A stretch of 64,000 nt of DNA, from NCBI RefSeq assembly GCF_003258295.1, contig NZ_QKYN01000065.1:1-64000 (forward strand), written 5' to 3'. Below are positions 46,240-55,652 of this stretch, one piece after another (the stretch's first letter is position 1; each line of letters begins with the position of its first letter). A program made the translations under genes and the position numbers. This stretch comes from Streptacidiphilus pinicola. Its GTDB lineage: Bacteria > Actinomycetota > Actinomycetes > Streptomycetales > Streptomycetaceae. The notes under the pieces were generated by a model. It was not told the DNA's origin, made no database searches, and saw only the letters and a program-made list of their open reading frames with translations.

Positions 46240-46299
46240 TCGCCGCGCGCGCCGGGGCGGCCGGGTTTCGCCGCCCCCGCGCGCGGGAAGCAAGGGCGC

Positions 46300-46926
46300 A
46301 TGGCAGGACGCCGTCGTGGATTCGGGGCGGACGACGACGCGCGCCCGAGCGCCATCAGCGAGACCGAGTTGATCGTCAGTCAGGACGCCTCCCCGGCACG
46401 GGTCGAGGTCCTGGAGTCGCGGTCGACGACGATCCGGCACAAGCGGGTCTACGCTGCCGGAACCTTCACCCTCCTCCTTGTCGCCGCCCTGGTGCTGTAC
46501 TTGACGCGCCCTCAGCCGCAGCCGCCGGTCCCGACCGCCTGGCCGGCCGAGAACGCCTCCGTCGGGTACGGGGGAACGCTGCCCGTCCACGACGACCCGA
46601 CAGGGCGCACCGCCGACTTCGTCGTCTCCGTGCGCAACCAGGACCGGGTGTCAATGACGGTGATTCAGATCACCTTCGCCTACCGGGGGTTGACACTGCG
46701 CACCGAGCCCCGGCTGCCACTGCCCGTGCAACCCGGGCAAACCGTGCGCATCCAGCTCATCGTGACCGCGGCGGACTGCTCGGGCATCCCCGAGAACGAC
46801 GCCCTTCCTTTCGTCGACATTACGTTCCGTAACATCCGCGCAATAGGACAGGAAAGCGAAATACTCGGTGACAGATACACCCTCGACCTGCACCGAGCCA
46901 TGACCGCCGCCTGCCGTCGAGGGTGA
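46300..46926 (+). CDS. Unknown single-pass membrane protein
   Basis: 208 residues. A hydrophilic, acidic N-terminal cytoplasmic part (about 48 residues), one TM helix around AAGTFTLLLVAALVLYL, and an extracytoplasmic beta-like domain with RTADFVVSVRNQDRVSMTV and two cysteines (CSGIPEN and the C-terminal AACRRG). I do not recognise the family; a beta-sandwich resembling small secreted or sensor domains is possible. It starts 60 bases after the thioesterase gene on the same strand, so it may be co-transcribed. Confidence 0.75.
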   Translation: MAGRRRGFGADDDARPSAISETELIVSQDASPARVEVLESRSTTIRHKRVYAAGTFTLLLVAALVLYLTRPQPQPPVPTAWPAENASVGYGGTLPVHDDPTGRTADFVVSVRNQDRVSMTVIQITFAYRGLTLRTEPRLPLPVQPGQTVRIQLIVTAADCSGIPENDALPFVDITFRNIRAIGQESEILGDRYTLDLHRAMTAACRRG

Positions 46927-46929
46927 AGT

Positions 46930-46946
46930 CTCAAATCTTCCTCAGC
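46930..46946 (+). repeat. 17-base sequence shared with the APC permease promoter (copy 1)
   Basis: CTCAAATCTTCCTCAGC, four bases after the stop of the unknown membrane protein and 150 bases before the liv operon start. An identical copy lies at 53799-53815. It contains the pentamers CTCAA and CTCAG spaced 11 bases apart. Confidence 0.85.
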
Positions 46947-47095
46947 TGATAACAACCCCATCACATAGACATCCAACCGCTCCCGGCCGAGCACAGGGGA
47001 GCCTTAAAGTCACGGCCAGTCACCGCGCCATGGGTAGACAGGTCGGGGCCTGCGCGCGGGTCGATCCCCTCAGGCCAGAGGAAGAAGGACTTCTC

Positions 47096-48328
47096 GTGCG
47101 AAACCGATCCCTGCTCGTGCTGACCGCCATCGCGGCCACCGGCACGCTCACCCTCACCGCCTGTGGCTCCCGCGCGTCGAACAGCGGCAGCAGTGGCGGC
47201 TCCGGATCCACCACGGTCACCATCGGCGTCGACGCCCCGCTCACCGGTTCGCTCTCGGCCCTCGGCATCGGCATCCAGAACTCCGTCGACCTCGCCGTCA
47301 AGACGGCGAACAAGACCAACGAGGTCCCCGGGGTCACCTTCAAGATCGAGGCCATGGACGACAAGGCCGCGCCGCAGCAGGGCAGCCTCAACGCCACCCA
47401 GCTCGTCGGCGACAGCAGCGTCCTCGGCGTGGTCGGCCCGCTGAACTCCGGCGTCGCGCTGACCATGCAGAAGACGTTCAACAACGCCAACCTGGTCGAG
47501 GTCTCCCCGGCCAACACCAACCCGGCGCTGACCCAGGGCCCGAACTGGCAGACCGGCACCAAGGCGCGCCCCTTCGCCTCGTACTTCCGCACCGCCACCA
47601 CGGACGCCATCCAGGGCCCGTTCGCGGCGCAGTTCGCGTACAGCACGCTGGGCAAGAAGAAGGTCTTCCTGGTCGACAACAAGGACGCCTACGGCGTCGG
47701 CCTGGTCGGCACCTTCAAGGACGAGTTCACCAAGCTCGGCGGCTCGGTCGCCGGCCAGGACCACGTCACCAGCGGCGCCAGCGACTTCTCCTCCACCGTC
47801 AACGCCATCAAGTCCTCGGGCGCCGACTTCGTCTACTTCGGTGGTGAGTACCCGGACGCCGCCCCGCTGACCAAGCAGCTCAAGGCGGGCGGCGACAACA
47901 TCCCGATGATCGGTGGCGACGGCAACTACGACCCGACCTACGTCAAGCTGGCCGGCACCGCCGCCAACGGCGACTACGCCACCTCCGTGGGCGCGCCGGT
48001 GGAGTCCCTGCCGTCCGCGCAGACCTTCGTGGCCAACTACAAGGCCGGCGGCTACTCCCAGGCCTACGGCGCCTACGGCGGCTACTCCTACGACAGCGCC
48101 TGGGCCATCATCGAGGCCGTCAAGGCGGTCGTCAGCGCCAACAGCGGCAAGCTGCCCAGCAACCCGCGCGCGGCCGTGGAGAAGGCCATGGGCAGCGTGA
48201 GCTTCTCCGGCGTGACCGGCACGGTCGCCTTCGACCAGTACGGCGACGCCACCAACAAGCAGCTGACCGTCTACGGCGTCAAGAACGGCCTCTGGGCCAC
48301 CATCAAGACCGGCACGTTCTCCGGCTGA
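47096..48328 (+). CDS. livK: Branched-chain amino-acid-type ABC transporter substrate-binding lipoprotein
   Basis: 410 residues from a GTG at 47096 with GAAGAAGGA upstream; the open frame starts earlier. Lipobox LTLTAC with Cys23, then a Gly/Ser-rich linker and a type I periplasmic-binding fold (TVTIGVDAPLTGSLSALGIG, DGNYDPTYVKLAG). It delivers a ligand to LivHM; the family covers branched-chain amino acids, other amino acids, amides and urea. A hairpin after the gene probably lets the binding protein be made in excess. Confidence 0.92.
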   Translation: MRNRSLLVLTAIAATGTLTLTACGSRASNSGSSGGSGSTTVTIGVDAPLTGSLSALGIGIQNSVDLAVKTANKTNEVPGVTFKIEAMDDKAAPQQGSLNATQLVGDSSVLGVVGPLNSGVALTMQKTFNNANLVEVSPANTNPALTQGPNWQTGTKARPFASYFRTATTDAIQGPFAAQFAYSTLGKKKVFLVDNKDAYGVGLVGTFKDEFTKLGGSVAGQDHVTSGASDFSSTVNAIKSSGADFVYFGGEYPDAAPLTKQLKAGGDNIPMIGGDGNYDPTYVKLAGTAANGDYATSVGAPVESLPSAQTFVANYKAGGYSQAYGAYGGYSYDSAWAIIEAVKAVVSANSGKLPSNPRAAVEKAMGSVSFSGVTGTVAFDQYGDATNKQLTVYGVKNGLWATIKTGTFSG

Positions 48329-48374
48329 CGCTGCCGACCGGCACGCATCCGCCGAAGCACCTTCACCACCTCAA

Positions 48375-48409
48375 CCGCGCGGGGGCACCACACTCAGGCC
48401 CCCGCGCGG
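48375..48409 (+). terminator. Hairpin between livK and livH
   Basis: 12-bp perfect stem CCGCGCGGGGGC / GCCCCCGCGCGG with an 11-base loop, followed by TTCC. It may partly terminate or protect the livK mRNA, giving more binding protein than permease. Confidence 0.75.
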
Positions 48410-48465
48410 TTCCACGTCCGGTCCGCGGACAGATTCCGACACCGGCTCGAACACGGAGGACCGCG

Positions 48466-49395
<930 letters not shown>

Positions 49396-49400
49396 CCACC

Positions 49401-51155
49401 ATGACCGACACACTCCAGCTCCAGAGCGAAGCGGCCGCACGACCCAAGCCGGCCATCCCGCTCCCGACCTCCGTCGCCCGTGCGGCCACCGCCGCGGGCG
49501 CGGTGATCACCGCGGCCTCCGCCTTCCTGTCCTGGACCTACAGCTCCCAGTTCCCCGGCGACCTCACCGTCTCCGGCTACCCGGGCGGGCTGCAGTGGAT
49601 CACCTTCGCCGGTGGCCTGTTGACCCTGCTCTACACCCTGGTCGGCTACCGCGTCCCGGTCCTGCGCCTGCTGGCCCCCGGCGGGCCCGAGGGAACCACG
49701 GTGCTGCTCGCCGTCGGCTCCGCGGTCACCACCTGGTTCACCCTGATCGCCATCAGCGTCGAGCTCGGCGGCCTGGCCAACCTGACCGGCGGCGGCTGGG
49801 TCGCGGGCGTCGGCTCGCTGGTCGCCGTGGTCGGCGCGCTCGCACTGCCCCGCGACGGCGAGCAGACGCAGGACGCCAAGCTCCGCGTGCTGCTCTACGC
49901 CGGCAAGCGCCCCGAACTGCCGCCCACCCAGCCGGAGAGCCCCTGGGTGGAGGTGCCCGTCGTCCTCGTCACGCTCGCCGTCGCCCTCGGGATCTTCTCC
50001 TACGGCATCGACACCGCCTACGCCGAGCTCTTCGGCGGGTTCCTGATCCTCACCGGGTTCACGGCCTGGGCGCTCAACCGCTCCGGCGACTTCACCCGGC
50101 TCGCCGCGCTGATGCAGCGCAACCGCACCACGGCCGCCGTCGGCGCGTTCGTCGCGGCCGGGCTCTTCCCCTTCACCCAGCAGGGCGGCAACGCCGAGGC
50201 CAACGCCAACCTCGGCGTCAGCATCCTGATCTTCGCGGCCACCGCGCTCGGCCTGAACATCGTCGTCGGCCTGGCCGGTCTGCTCGACCTCGGTTACGTC
50301 GCGTTCCTCGGCGTCGGCGCCTACACCGCCGCGCTGGTCTCCGGCGCCGCCGGCGCCGCCTTCCACGTGCAGTTCCCGTTCTGGGCGGCGGCCCTGCTCG
50401 GCGCGGCCGTCTCGGGCGTCTTCGGTGTCCTGCTGGGCGCGCCGACGCTGCGCGTCCGCGGCGACTACCTGGCCATCGTCACCCTGGGCTTCGGTGAGAT
50501 CTTCCGCATCGTCGTGCAGAACCTCGACGGCACCTCCGGTCCCAACGTCACCAACGGCGCCATCGGCATCAGCAACGTGCCGGACCTGAACATCTTCGGG
50601 TTCGACTTCGGCTCGCCGCACAGCCTCGGCTGGTTCACCATCGGGCGGTTCGCCAACTACTTCGAGCTGATGCTCCTGTTCACGGCGATCATCGTGCTGG
50701 TCTTCGCCCGGTCCACCAACTCCCGGATCGGACGCGCCTGGATCGCCATCCGCGAGGACGAGACCGCGGCGACGGCCATGGGCATCAACGGCTTCCGCTT
50801 CAAGCTGCTCGCCTTCGCCCTCGGCGCCACCCTGGCCGGTCTGGCCGGCACCGTCTTCGTGCACGTCAACTACAGCGTCGTGCCCGACACCTTCCAGTTC
50901 GCCGGACCCACCCCGCCCAACTCGGCCTTCCTGCTGGCCGCCGTCGTCATCGGCGGCATGGGCACCGTGACCGGACCGCTCGTCGGCGCCTCGCTGTTCT
51001 TCCTGCTGCAGGCCAAGCTGTCGTTCCTGCACGACTACCAGCTGCTGCTCTTCGGCCTGACGCTGATCCTCTTCATGCGCTTCCGCCCCGAGGGCATCAT
51101 CCCGAACCGGCGCCGCCAGCTGGAGTTCCACGAAGCCGAAACCGCAGAGGCGTGA
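49401..51155 (+). CDS. livM: Liv-type ABC transporter permease LivM with N-terminal extension
   Basis: 584 residues. The LivM core begins near residue 265 (ALGLNIVVGLAGLLDLGYVAFLG) and the coupling loop ETAATAMGINGFRFK is near 455. The first 260 residues add about seven hydrophobic segments not found in the 420-residue E. coli LivM. The stop overlaps the following gene's frame (GTGA with the GTG at 51152). Confidence 0.93.
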   Translation: MTDTLQLQSEAAARPKPAIPLPTSVARAATAAGAVITAASAFLSWTYSSQFPGDLTVSGYPGGLQWITFAGGLLTLLYTLVGYRVPVLRLLAPGGPEGTTVLLAVGSAVTTWFTLIAISVELGGLANLTGGGWVAGVGSLVAVVGALALPRDGEQTQDAKLRVLLYAGKRPELPPTQPESPWVEVPVVLVTLAVALGIFSYGIDTAYAELFGGFLILTGFTAWALNRSGDFTRLAALMQRNRTTAAVGAFVAAGLFPFTQQGGNAEANANLGVSILIFAATALGLNIVVGLAGLLDLGYVAFLGVGAYTAALVSGAAGAAFHVQFPFWAAALLGAAVSGVFGVLLGAPTLRVRGDYLAIVTLGFGEIFRIVVQNLDGTSGPNVTNGAIGISNVPDLNIFGFDFGSPHSLGWFTIGRFANYFELMLLFTAIIVLVFARSTNSRIGRAWIAIREDETAATAMGINGFRFKLLAFALGATLAGLAGTVFVHVNYSVVPDTFQFAGPTPPNSAFLLAAVVIGGMGTVTGPLVGASLFFLLQAKLSFLHDYQLLLFGLTLILFMRFRPEGIIPNRRRQLEFHEAETAEA

Positions 51156-51160
51156 ACGCG

Positions 51161-52006
51161 ATGACCGAGACCACCACCGCCACCACCGCCGAAGCACCGA
51201 CGCCGGGCACCCCGCTGCTGCAGGCCAGCAACGTCGTCATGCGCTTCGGCGGCCTCACCGCCGTCAACGACGTCTCACTGACCGTCAACACCGGCGAGAT
51301 CATCGGCCTGATCGGCCCCAACGGCGCCGGCAAGACCACCTTCTTCAACTGCCTCACCGGCCTGTACGTGCCGACCGAGGGCACGGTGACCTACCAGGGC
51401 CAGGCGCTGCCGCCCAAGCCCCACAAGGTCACCCAGGCCGGGATGGCGCGCACCTTCCAGAACATCCGGCTCTTCCACAACATGACGGTCCTGGAGAACG
51501 TCCTCGTCGGCCGGCACACCCGCACCAAGGAGGGCCTCATCTCGGCCATCCTGCGCGGCCCCGGCTACCGCCGCGAGGAGGCCGAGTCCCGTGCGAAGGC
51601 GATGGAGTACCTCGACTTCGTCGGACTCGCGAAGAAGGCCGAGACGCTCGCCCGCAACCTGCCCTACGGCGAGCAGCGCAAGCTCGAGATCGCCCGCGCC
51701 ATGGCCAGCGAGCCCGGCCTGCTGCTGCTCGACGAGCCGACGGCCGGCATGAACCCGCAGGAGACCCGCGCCACCGAGGAGCTGGTCTTCGCGATCCGCG
51801 ACCGCGGCATCGCCGTGCTCGTCATCGAGCACGACATGCGCTTCATCTTCAACCTGTGCGACCGCGTGGCCGTCCTGGTCCAGGGCAGCAAGCTCGTCGA
51901 GGGCGACGCCGCGACCGTCCAGGGCGACGAGCGCGTCGTCGCCGCCTACCTCGGCACGCCCGTCGAGGGCGGCGCCGACAGCACCACCCCGGAGGAGAAC
52001 CAGTGA
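51161..52006 (+). CDS. livG: Liv-type ABC transporter ATP-binding protein LivG
   Basis: 281 residues from the ATG at 51161, ten bases after an AGAGG; the GTG at 51152 overlaps the livM stop but is only one base from the AGAGG. Walker A GPNGAGKTT near residue 50, signature LPYGEQRKLEIARA, Walker B LLLDEPTAGMN, and the LivG C-terminal AAYLGTPV. GTGA overlap with livF. Confidence 0.94.
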   Translation: MTETTTATTAEAPTPGTPLLQASNVVMRFGGLTAVNDVSLTVNTGEIIGLIGPNGAGKTTFFNCLTGLYVPTEGTVTYQGQALPPKPHKVTQAGMARTFQNIRLFHNMTVLENVLVGRHTRTKEGLISAILRGPGYRREEAESRAKAMEYLDFVGLAKKAETLARNLPYGEQRKLEIARAMASEPGLLLLDEPTAGMNPQETRATEELVFAIRDRGIAVLVIEHDMRFIFNLCDRVAVLVQGSKLVEGDAATVQGDERVVAAYLGTPVEGGADSTTPEENQ

Positions 52007-52719
52007 CCGCGCTGCTCGAGGTCGAGGACCTCCGCGTCGCCTACGGCAAGATCGAGGCCGTCAAGGGCATCTCCTTCAGCATCGAGGAAGGGCAGGTGGT
52101 CACCCTCATCGGCACCAACGGCGCCGGTAAGACCACCACCCTGCGCACGCTCTCCGGGCTGCTCAAGCCGACGTCCGGCAGCGTCACCTTCAAGGGCGAG
52201 CGCATCGACGGCAAGCAGGCCCACGAGATCGTCCAGATGGGTCTGGCCCACTCCCCGGAGGGGCGCCGGATCTTCGCCCGGATGACGATCGAGGAGAACC
52301 TGCTCCTCGGCGCCTTCCTGCGCCGGGACCAGGCCGGGATCCAGGCCGACATCCGACACGCCTACGACCTCTTCCCGATCCTGGGCGAGCGGCGCAAGCA
52401 GGCCGCGGGCACGCTGTCCGGCGGTGAGCAGCAGATGCTGGCGATGGGCCGCGCGCTCATGTCCCAGCCGAAGCTGCTGATGCTGGACGAGCCCAGCATG
52501 GGTCTGTCGCCGATCATGATGCAGAAGATCATGTCCACCATCACCGAGCTGCGCCAGGGCGGCATGACCATCCTGCTGGTCGAACAGAACGCCCAGGCGG
52601 CGCTCTCGCTGGCGGACCAGGGTCACGTGATGGAGGTCGGCCGGATCTCGCTCTCGGGCACCGGCGCGGACCTGCTCCACGACGAATCCGTACGCAAGGC
52701 CTACCTCGGCGAGGACTAG
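52003..52719 (+). CDS. livF: Liv-type ABC transporter ATP-binding protein LivF
   Basis: 238 residues from GTG 52003 with GGAGGAG upstream. Walker A GTNGAGKTT, signature LSGGEQQMLAMGRALM, Walker B LLMLDEPSMGLSP. It works with LivG as the ATPase pair. Last gene of the operon, followed by a strong hairpin. Confidence 0.94.
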   Translation: MTALLEVEDLRVAYGKIEAVKGISFSIEEGQVVTLIGTNGAGKTTTLRTLSGLLKPTSGSVTFKGERIDGKQAHEIVQMGLAHSPEGRRIFARMTIEENLLLGAFLRRDQAGIQADIRHAYDLFPILGERRKQAAGTLSGGEQQMLAMGRALMSQPKLLMLDEPSMGLSPIMMQKIMSTITELRQGGMTILLVEQNAQAALSLADQGHVMEVGRISLSGTGADLLHDESVRKAYLGED

Positions 52720-52727
52720 CGGACCAC

Positions 52728-52770
52728 AAGAGGAGGGGTGCGGGGGCTTCGCCCCCGCACCCCTCCTCTT
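52728..52770. terminator. Bidirectional terminator between livF and the ANTAR gene
   Basis: 20-bp perfect stem (starts AAGAGGAGGGGTGCG) with a 3-base loop, nine bases after the livF stop and a few bases past the end of the ANTAR gene on the other strand. An ACTTGTTACTT tail follows on the plus strand. Confidence 0.88.
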
Positions 52771-52775
52771 ACTTG

Positions 52776-53390
52776 TTACTTGCTGGCGCCCTCTTCGATG
52801 ACGGCCTCGGCGACGGCCTTCATGGTCATCCGGCGGTCCATCGAGGTCTTCTGGATCCAGCGGAACGCGGCAGGCTCGGACAGCCCGAACTTGGTCTGCA
52901 GCACGCTCTTGGCGCGGTCGACCAGCTTGCGGGTCTCCAGGCGCAGATTGAGGTCCTCGATCTCCAGCTCCAGCGCCCGCATCTCGCTGTAGCGGGAGAC
53001 GGCCATCTCGATCGCCGGGACCAAGTCGCCCTTGTTGAACGGCTTCACGATGTAGGCCATGGCCCCGGCGTCGCGCGCCCGCTCGACCAGCTCGCGCTGG
53101 GAGAAGGCGGTCAGCATCAGCGTCGGAGCGATGTGCTCCTGGTGGATCTGCTCGGCCGCCGAGAGCCCGTCCAGGACGGGCATCTTCACGTCCAGGATCA
53201 CCAGGTCGGGCTTGAGCTCCTGCGCCAGCTTGACGGCGGTCTCGCCGTCCCCGGCCTCGCCGACGACGGTGTAGCCCTCCTCCTCAAGCATCTCCTTGAG
53301 GTCGAGGCGGATCAGGGCCTCGTCCTCGGCGATGACGACGCGAGTGGTCGTCGGCGGGACGTGCGGATCCTGCTCGTCGGCGGCGGTCAC
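52776..53390 (-). CDS. pdtaR: ANTAR-domain response regulator (PdtaR-like)
   Basis: 204 residues. Receiver domain with RVVIAEDEALIR, phospho-acceptor Asp in LVILDVKMP (about residue 72), Thr in MLTAFSQ and Lys in VKPF. The C-terminal ANTAR RNA-binding domain runs from about 140, with RKLVDRAKSVLQTKFG, AAFRWIQKTSMDRR and KAVAEAVIEEG. Such proteins bind tandem stem-loops in nascent RNA and prevent termination; in mycobacteria PdtaR pairs with the kinase PdtaS, which is not in the window. GTG start with GAGGAG upstream. Confidence 0.92.
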   Translation of the reverse strand: MTAADEQDPHVPPTTTRVVIAEDEALIRLDLKEMLEEEGYTVVGEAGDGETAVKLAQELKPDLVILDVKMPVLDGLSAAEQIHQEHIAPTLMLTAFSQRELVERARDAGAMAYIVKPFNKGDLVPAIEMAVSRYSEMRALELEIEDLNLRLETRKLVDRAKSVLQTKFGLSEPAAFRWIQKTSMDRRMTMKAVAEAVIEEGASK

Positions 53391-53481
53391 GATGCTCCTC
53401 GTAGCTCCGGGGCGTACGGCGCAAGCCTACCCAGCTGCGTCGAAGTGGGCGTACACGGTATGGTGCTGCTGCACACCAGCG

Positions 53482-53565
53482 GCCGGGTTGGTGGAACGGC
53501 ATACACGGATGTCTCAAACACATCTGCCGAAAGGCTTGCGGGTTCGAATCCCGCACCCGGCACCA
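53482..53565 (+). tRNA. tRNA-Leu (anticodon CAA)
   Basis: 84 bases including encoded CCA. Acceptor GCCGGGT/ACCCGGC, anticodon stem GATGT/ACATC with loop CTCAAAC (anticodon CAA, reads TTG), a long variable arm (TGCCGAAAGGCT) as in class II tRNAs, T arm GCGGGTTCGAATCCCGC, discriminator A. Followed by a terminator. Confidence 0.95.
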
Positions 53566-53570
53566 CCCTC

Positions 53571-53590
53571 GGGCCCGCTTCGGCGGGCCC
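53571..53590 (+). terminator. tRNA-Leu terminator
   Basis: GGGCCCGC-TTCG-GCGGGCCC stem with TTTCT behind it, six bases after the tRNA: intrinsic terminator. Confidence 0.92.
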
Positions 53591-53943
53591 TTTCTCATAT
53601 GCTGAGACAGTACCGCTGAGCGGACGTCCAGACGTGAAAGCGACGGCGCCCCAGAGCGCCCCTTACCCCCTGCCACCAGGTCGTCTGCATGCCGCCATTC
53701 ACGCGGTCGAAGAATCCCATGCAGCAGGGTCGAAGACCTTGAGATTCTTAGGTCAACTCGCGTAGATCTCTGAATATTCTGTACCAGCCTGAGCCATGCT
53801 CAAATCTTCCTCAGCCACTTGAGCATTCTCTGAGCTGCTCTTACAGGCATCTATTCAGTAACGGTGTCTATGCATGGGATAAATATCGCCCTTACGGTTG
53901 GGCAACTCTCAAGCAACAGCTCCCCACCCTCGAGAGGCCTTGC
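53591..53943 (+). promoter_or_regulatory. Low-GC control region before the APC permease
   Basis: About 350 bases with clearly lower GC than the surroundings. It holds the second copy of the shared 17-mer (53799-53815) and pentamers of type CTCAR/YTGAG starting at 53789, 53799, 53810, 53819 and 53830, thus spaced 9-11 bases. ATGCTCAA (53796-53803) and TTGAGCAT (53819-53826) form an inverted repeat around the 17-mer. AT-rich GGATAAATATC lies near 53877. GAGAGG stands 8 bases before the ATG. No ORF is credible. Confidence 0.7.
53799..53815 (+). repeat. 17-base sequence shared with the liv promoter region (copy 2)
   Basis: CTCAAATCTTCCTCAGC, identical to 46930-46946. It is 128 bases upstream of the permease start and lies inside an array of similar pentamers. 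Confidence 0.85.
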
Positions 53944-55578
53944 ATGAGCACGAGCACCCAACTGCCCTCATCCCCTGTCAAGGGCAGGACCCTCCGCCGA
54001 GAGGTCGGCCTGATCGGCCTGACGTGGGCATCCGTTGGTTCGATTATCGGATCCGGATGGCTCTATGGCGCCAAGAACGCCGTCATGGTGGCCGGCCCGG
54101 CCGCCGTCATCTCCTGGGGGATCGGCGCGATCGCCATCGTCCTGCTGGCCCTGGTGCACGCCGAGCTCGGTGGCATGTTCCCGGTCGCCGGCGGCACCGC
54201 GCGCTACCCGCACTACACCTTCGGCGGGCTCGCCGGCATGTCCTTCGGCTGGTTCTCCTGGCTGCAGGCCGCCACGGTCGCCCCGATCGAGGTCGAGGCC
54301 ATGATCGGCTACGCCGGTCACTGGTCCTGGGCCGCGGGCTTCCAGAACGCCAACGGCACGCTGACCACCTCCGGCTTCCTGGTCGCCTGTGTGCTCATGG
54401 CGGTCTTCGTCGCGGTGAACTTCCTGGGCGTCAAGGTGCTCGCCCATACCAACAGCGCCGCGACCTGGTGGAAGATCTTCGTCCCGCTGGTGACGATCTT
54501 CGTGGTGGCGCTGACGCACTTCCACGGCAGCAACTTCACCTCGCACGGCTTCATGCCGTTCGGCGGCAAGGGCATCCTGGCCGCGATCAGCACCTCCGGC
54601 ATCATCTTCGCGCTGCTCGGTTTCGAGCAGGCGATCCAGCTGGCCGGTGAGAGCAAGAACCCGAAGAAGGACATCCCCCGCGCCGTCCTCGGCTCGGTCG
54701 CCATCGGCGCCGCGATCTACGTCTTCCTGCAGGTCGCCTACATCGGTGCGCTGCCGGGCGCGTCCTTCGCCAAGGGCTGGGCCAACCTGGCCTACCAGGG
54801 CATCTCCGGCCCGTGGGCCGGTCTCGCCTCGCTGGTCGGCCTGGGCTGGCTCGCCGTGGTCCTCTACATCGACGCGGTGGTCTCCCCCGCCGGCACCGGC
54901 CTGATCTACACCACCTCCACCTCGCGCATCTCCTACGGTCTGAGCCGCAACGGCTACGCGCCGAAGCTGTTCGAGAGCACCGAGCGCCAGGGCGTGCCGT
55001 GGTTCGGCCTGATCATCTCCTTCGTGGTCGGCATCATCTGCTTCCTGCCGTTCCCGAGCTGGCAGGCGCTGGTCTCCTTCATCACCTCGGCCTCGGTGCT
55101 GATGTACGCGGGCGCCCCGCTCGCCTACGGCGCGCTGCGCAAGCAGCTGCCGGCGCGTGAGCGGCCCTACCGCCTGCCCTTCGGCCAGGTCATCTCGCCG
55201 CTGTCGTTCGTCATCGCGACCCTGATCATCTACTGGTCCGGCTGGGACACCCTGTGGCGTCTCGGCATCGCGATCCTGCTCGGCTACGCGCTGATGGGCG
55301 GCTACGCCTGGTACGCGAACGTCAGCGGCAAGCCCTACGCGCCGAAGATGGACTGGAAGTCCGCTCAGTGGCTGCCGGTCTACCTGATCGGCATCGGCCT
55401 GGTCTCCTGGCAGGGTCAGTTCGGCGGCACCGGCAACATCCCGCTCTGGGTCGACATCGCCATCGTCGCGGTCTTCGCCCTCGGCGTGTACTACTGGGCC
55501 ATCGCCACCTCGCTGAAGACCGCCGAGATCGAGCGGAACATCGAGGACGTCGAGGTCGTGGACGAGGGCGGTCACTGA
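53944..55578 (+). CDS. APC family amino-acid permease
   Basis: 544 residues with about 12-13 membrane helices. The family's helix 1 motif GSIIGSGWLYG is near residue 32, and helix 6-like GIIFALLGFEQAIQLAGESKNPKKDIP near 217 includes the conserved substrate/coupling loop. The N-terminus is short and hydrophilic; the C-terminal tail is acidic (ERNIEDVEVVDEGG). An amino acid or amine is the likely substrate; aspartate or basic amino acids cannot be told apart. A strong bidirectional hairpin follows. Confidence 0.92.
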   Translation: MSTSTQLPSSPVKGRTLRREVGLIGLTWASVGSIIGSGWLYGAKNAVMVAGPAAVISWGIGAIAIVLLALVHAELGGMFPVAGGTARYPHYTFGGLAGMSFGWFSWLQAATVAPIEVEAMIGYAGHWSWAAGFQNANGTLTTSGFLVACVLMAVFVAVNFLGVKVLAHTNSAATWWKIFVPLVTIFVVALTHFHGSNFTSHGFMPFGGKGILAAISTSGIIFALLGFEQAIQLAGESKNPKKDIPRAVLGSVAIGAAIYVFLQVAYIGALPGASFAKGWANLAYQGISGPWAGLASLVGLGWLAVVLYIDAVVSPAGTGLIYTTSTSRISYGLSRNGYAPKLFESTERQGVPWFGLIISFVVGIICFLPFPSWQALVSFITSASVLMYAGAPLAYGALRKQLPARERPYRLPFGQVISPLSFVIATLIIYWSGWDTLWRLGIAILLGYALMGGYAWYANVSGKPYAPKMDWKSAQWLPVYLIGIGLVSWQGQFGGTGNIPLWVDIAIVAVFALGVYYWAIATSLKTAEIERNIEDVEVVDEGGH

Positions 55579-55596
55579 CCCCCCTTCTGAATGACC

Positions 55597-55632
55597 GAGC
55601 CCGGCCGGAGCAGTGTCGCTCCGGCCGGGCTC
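55597..55632. terminator. Bidirectional terminator between APC permease and pyk
   Basis: 15-bp perfect stem GAGCCCGGCCGGAGC / GCTCCGGCCGGGCTC with a 6-base loop and CCTTTGTCT on the plus strand. It serves both converging genes. Confidence 0.9.
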
Positions 55633-55652
55633 CTTTGTCTGTCGCGTGCGGT

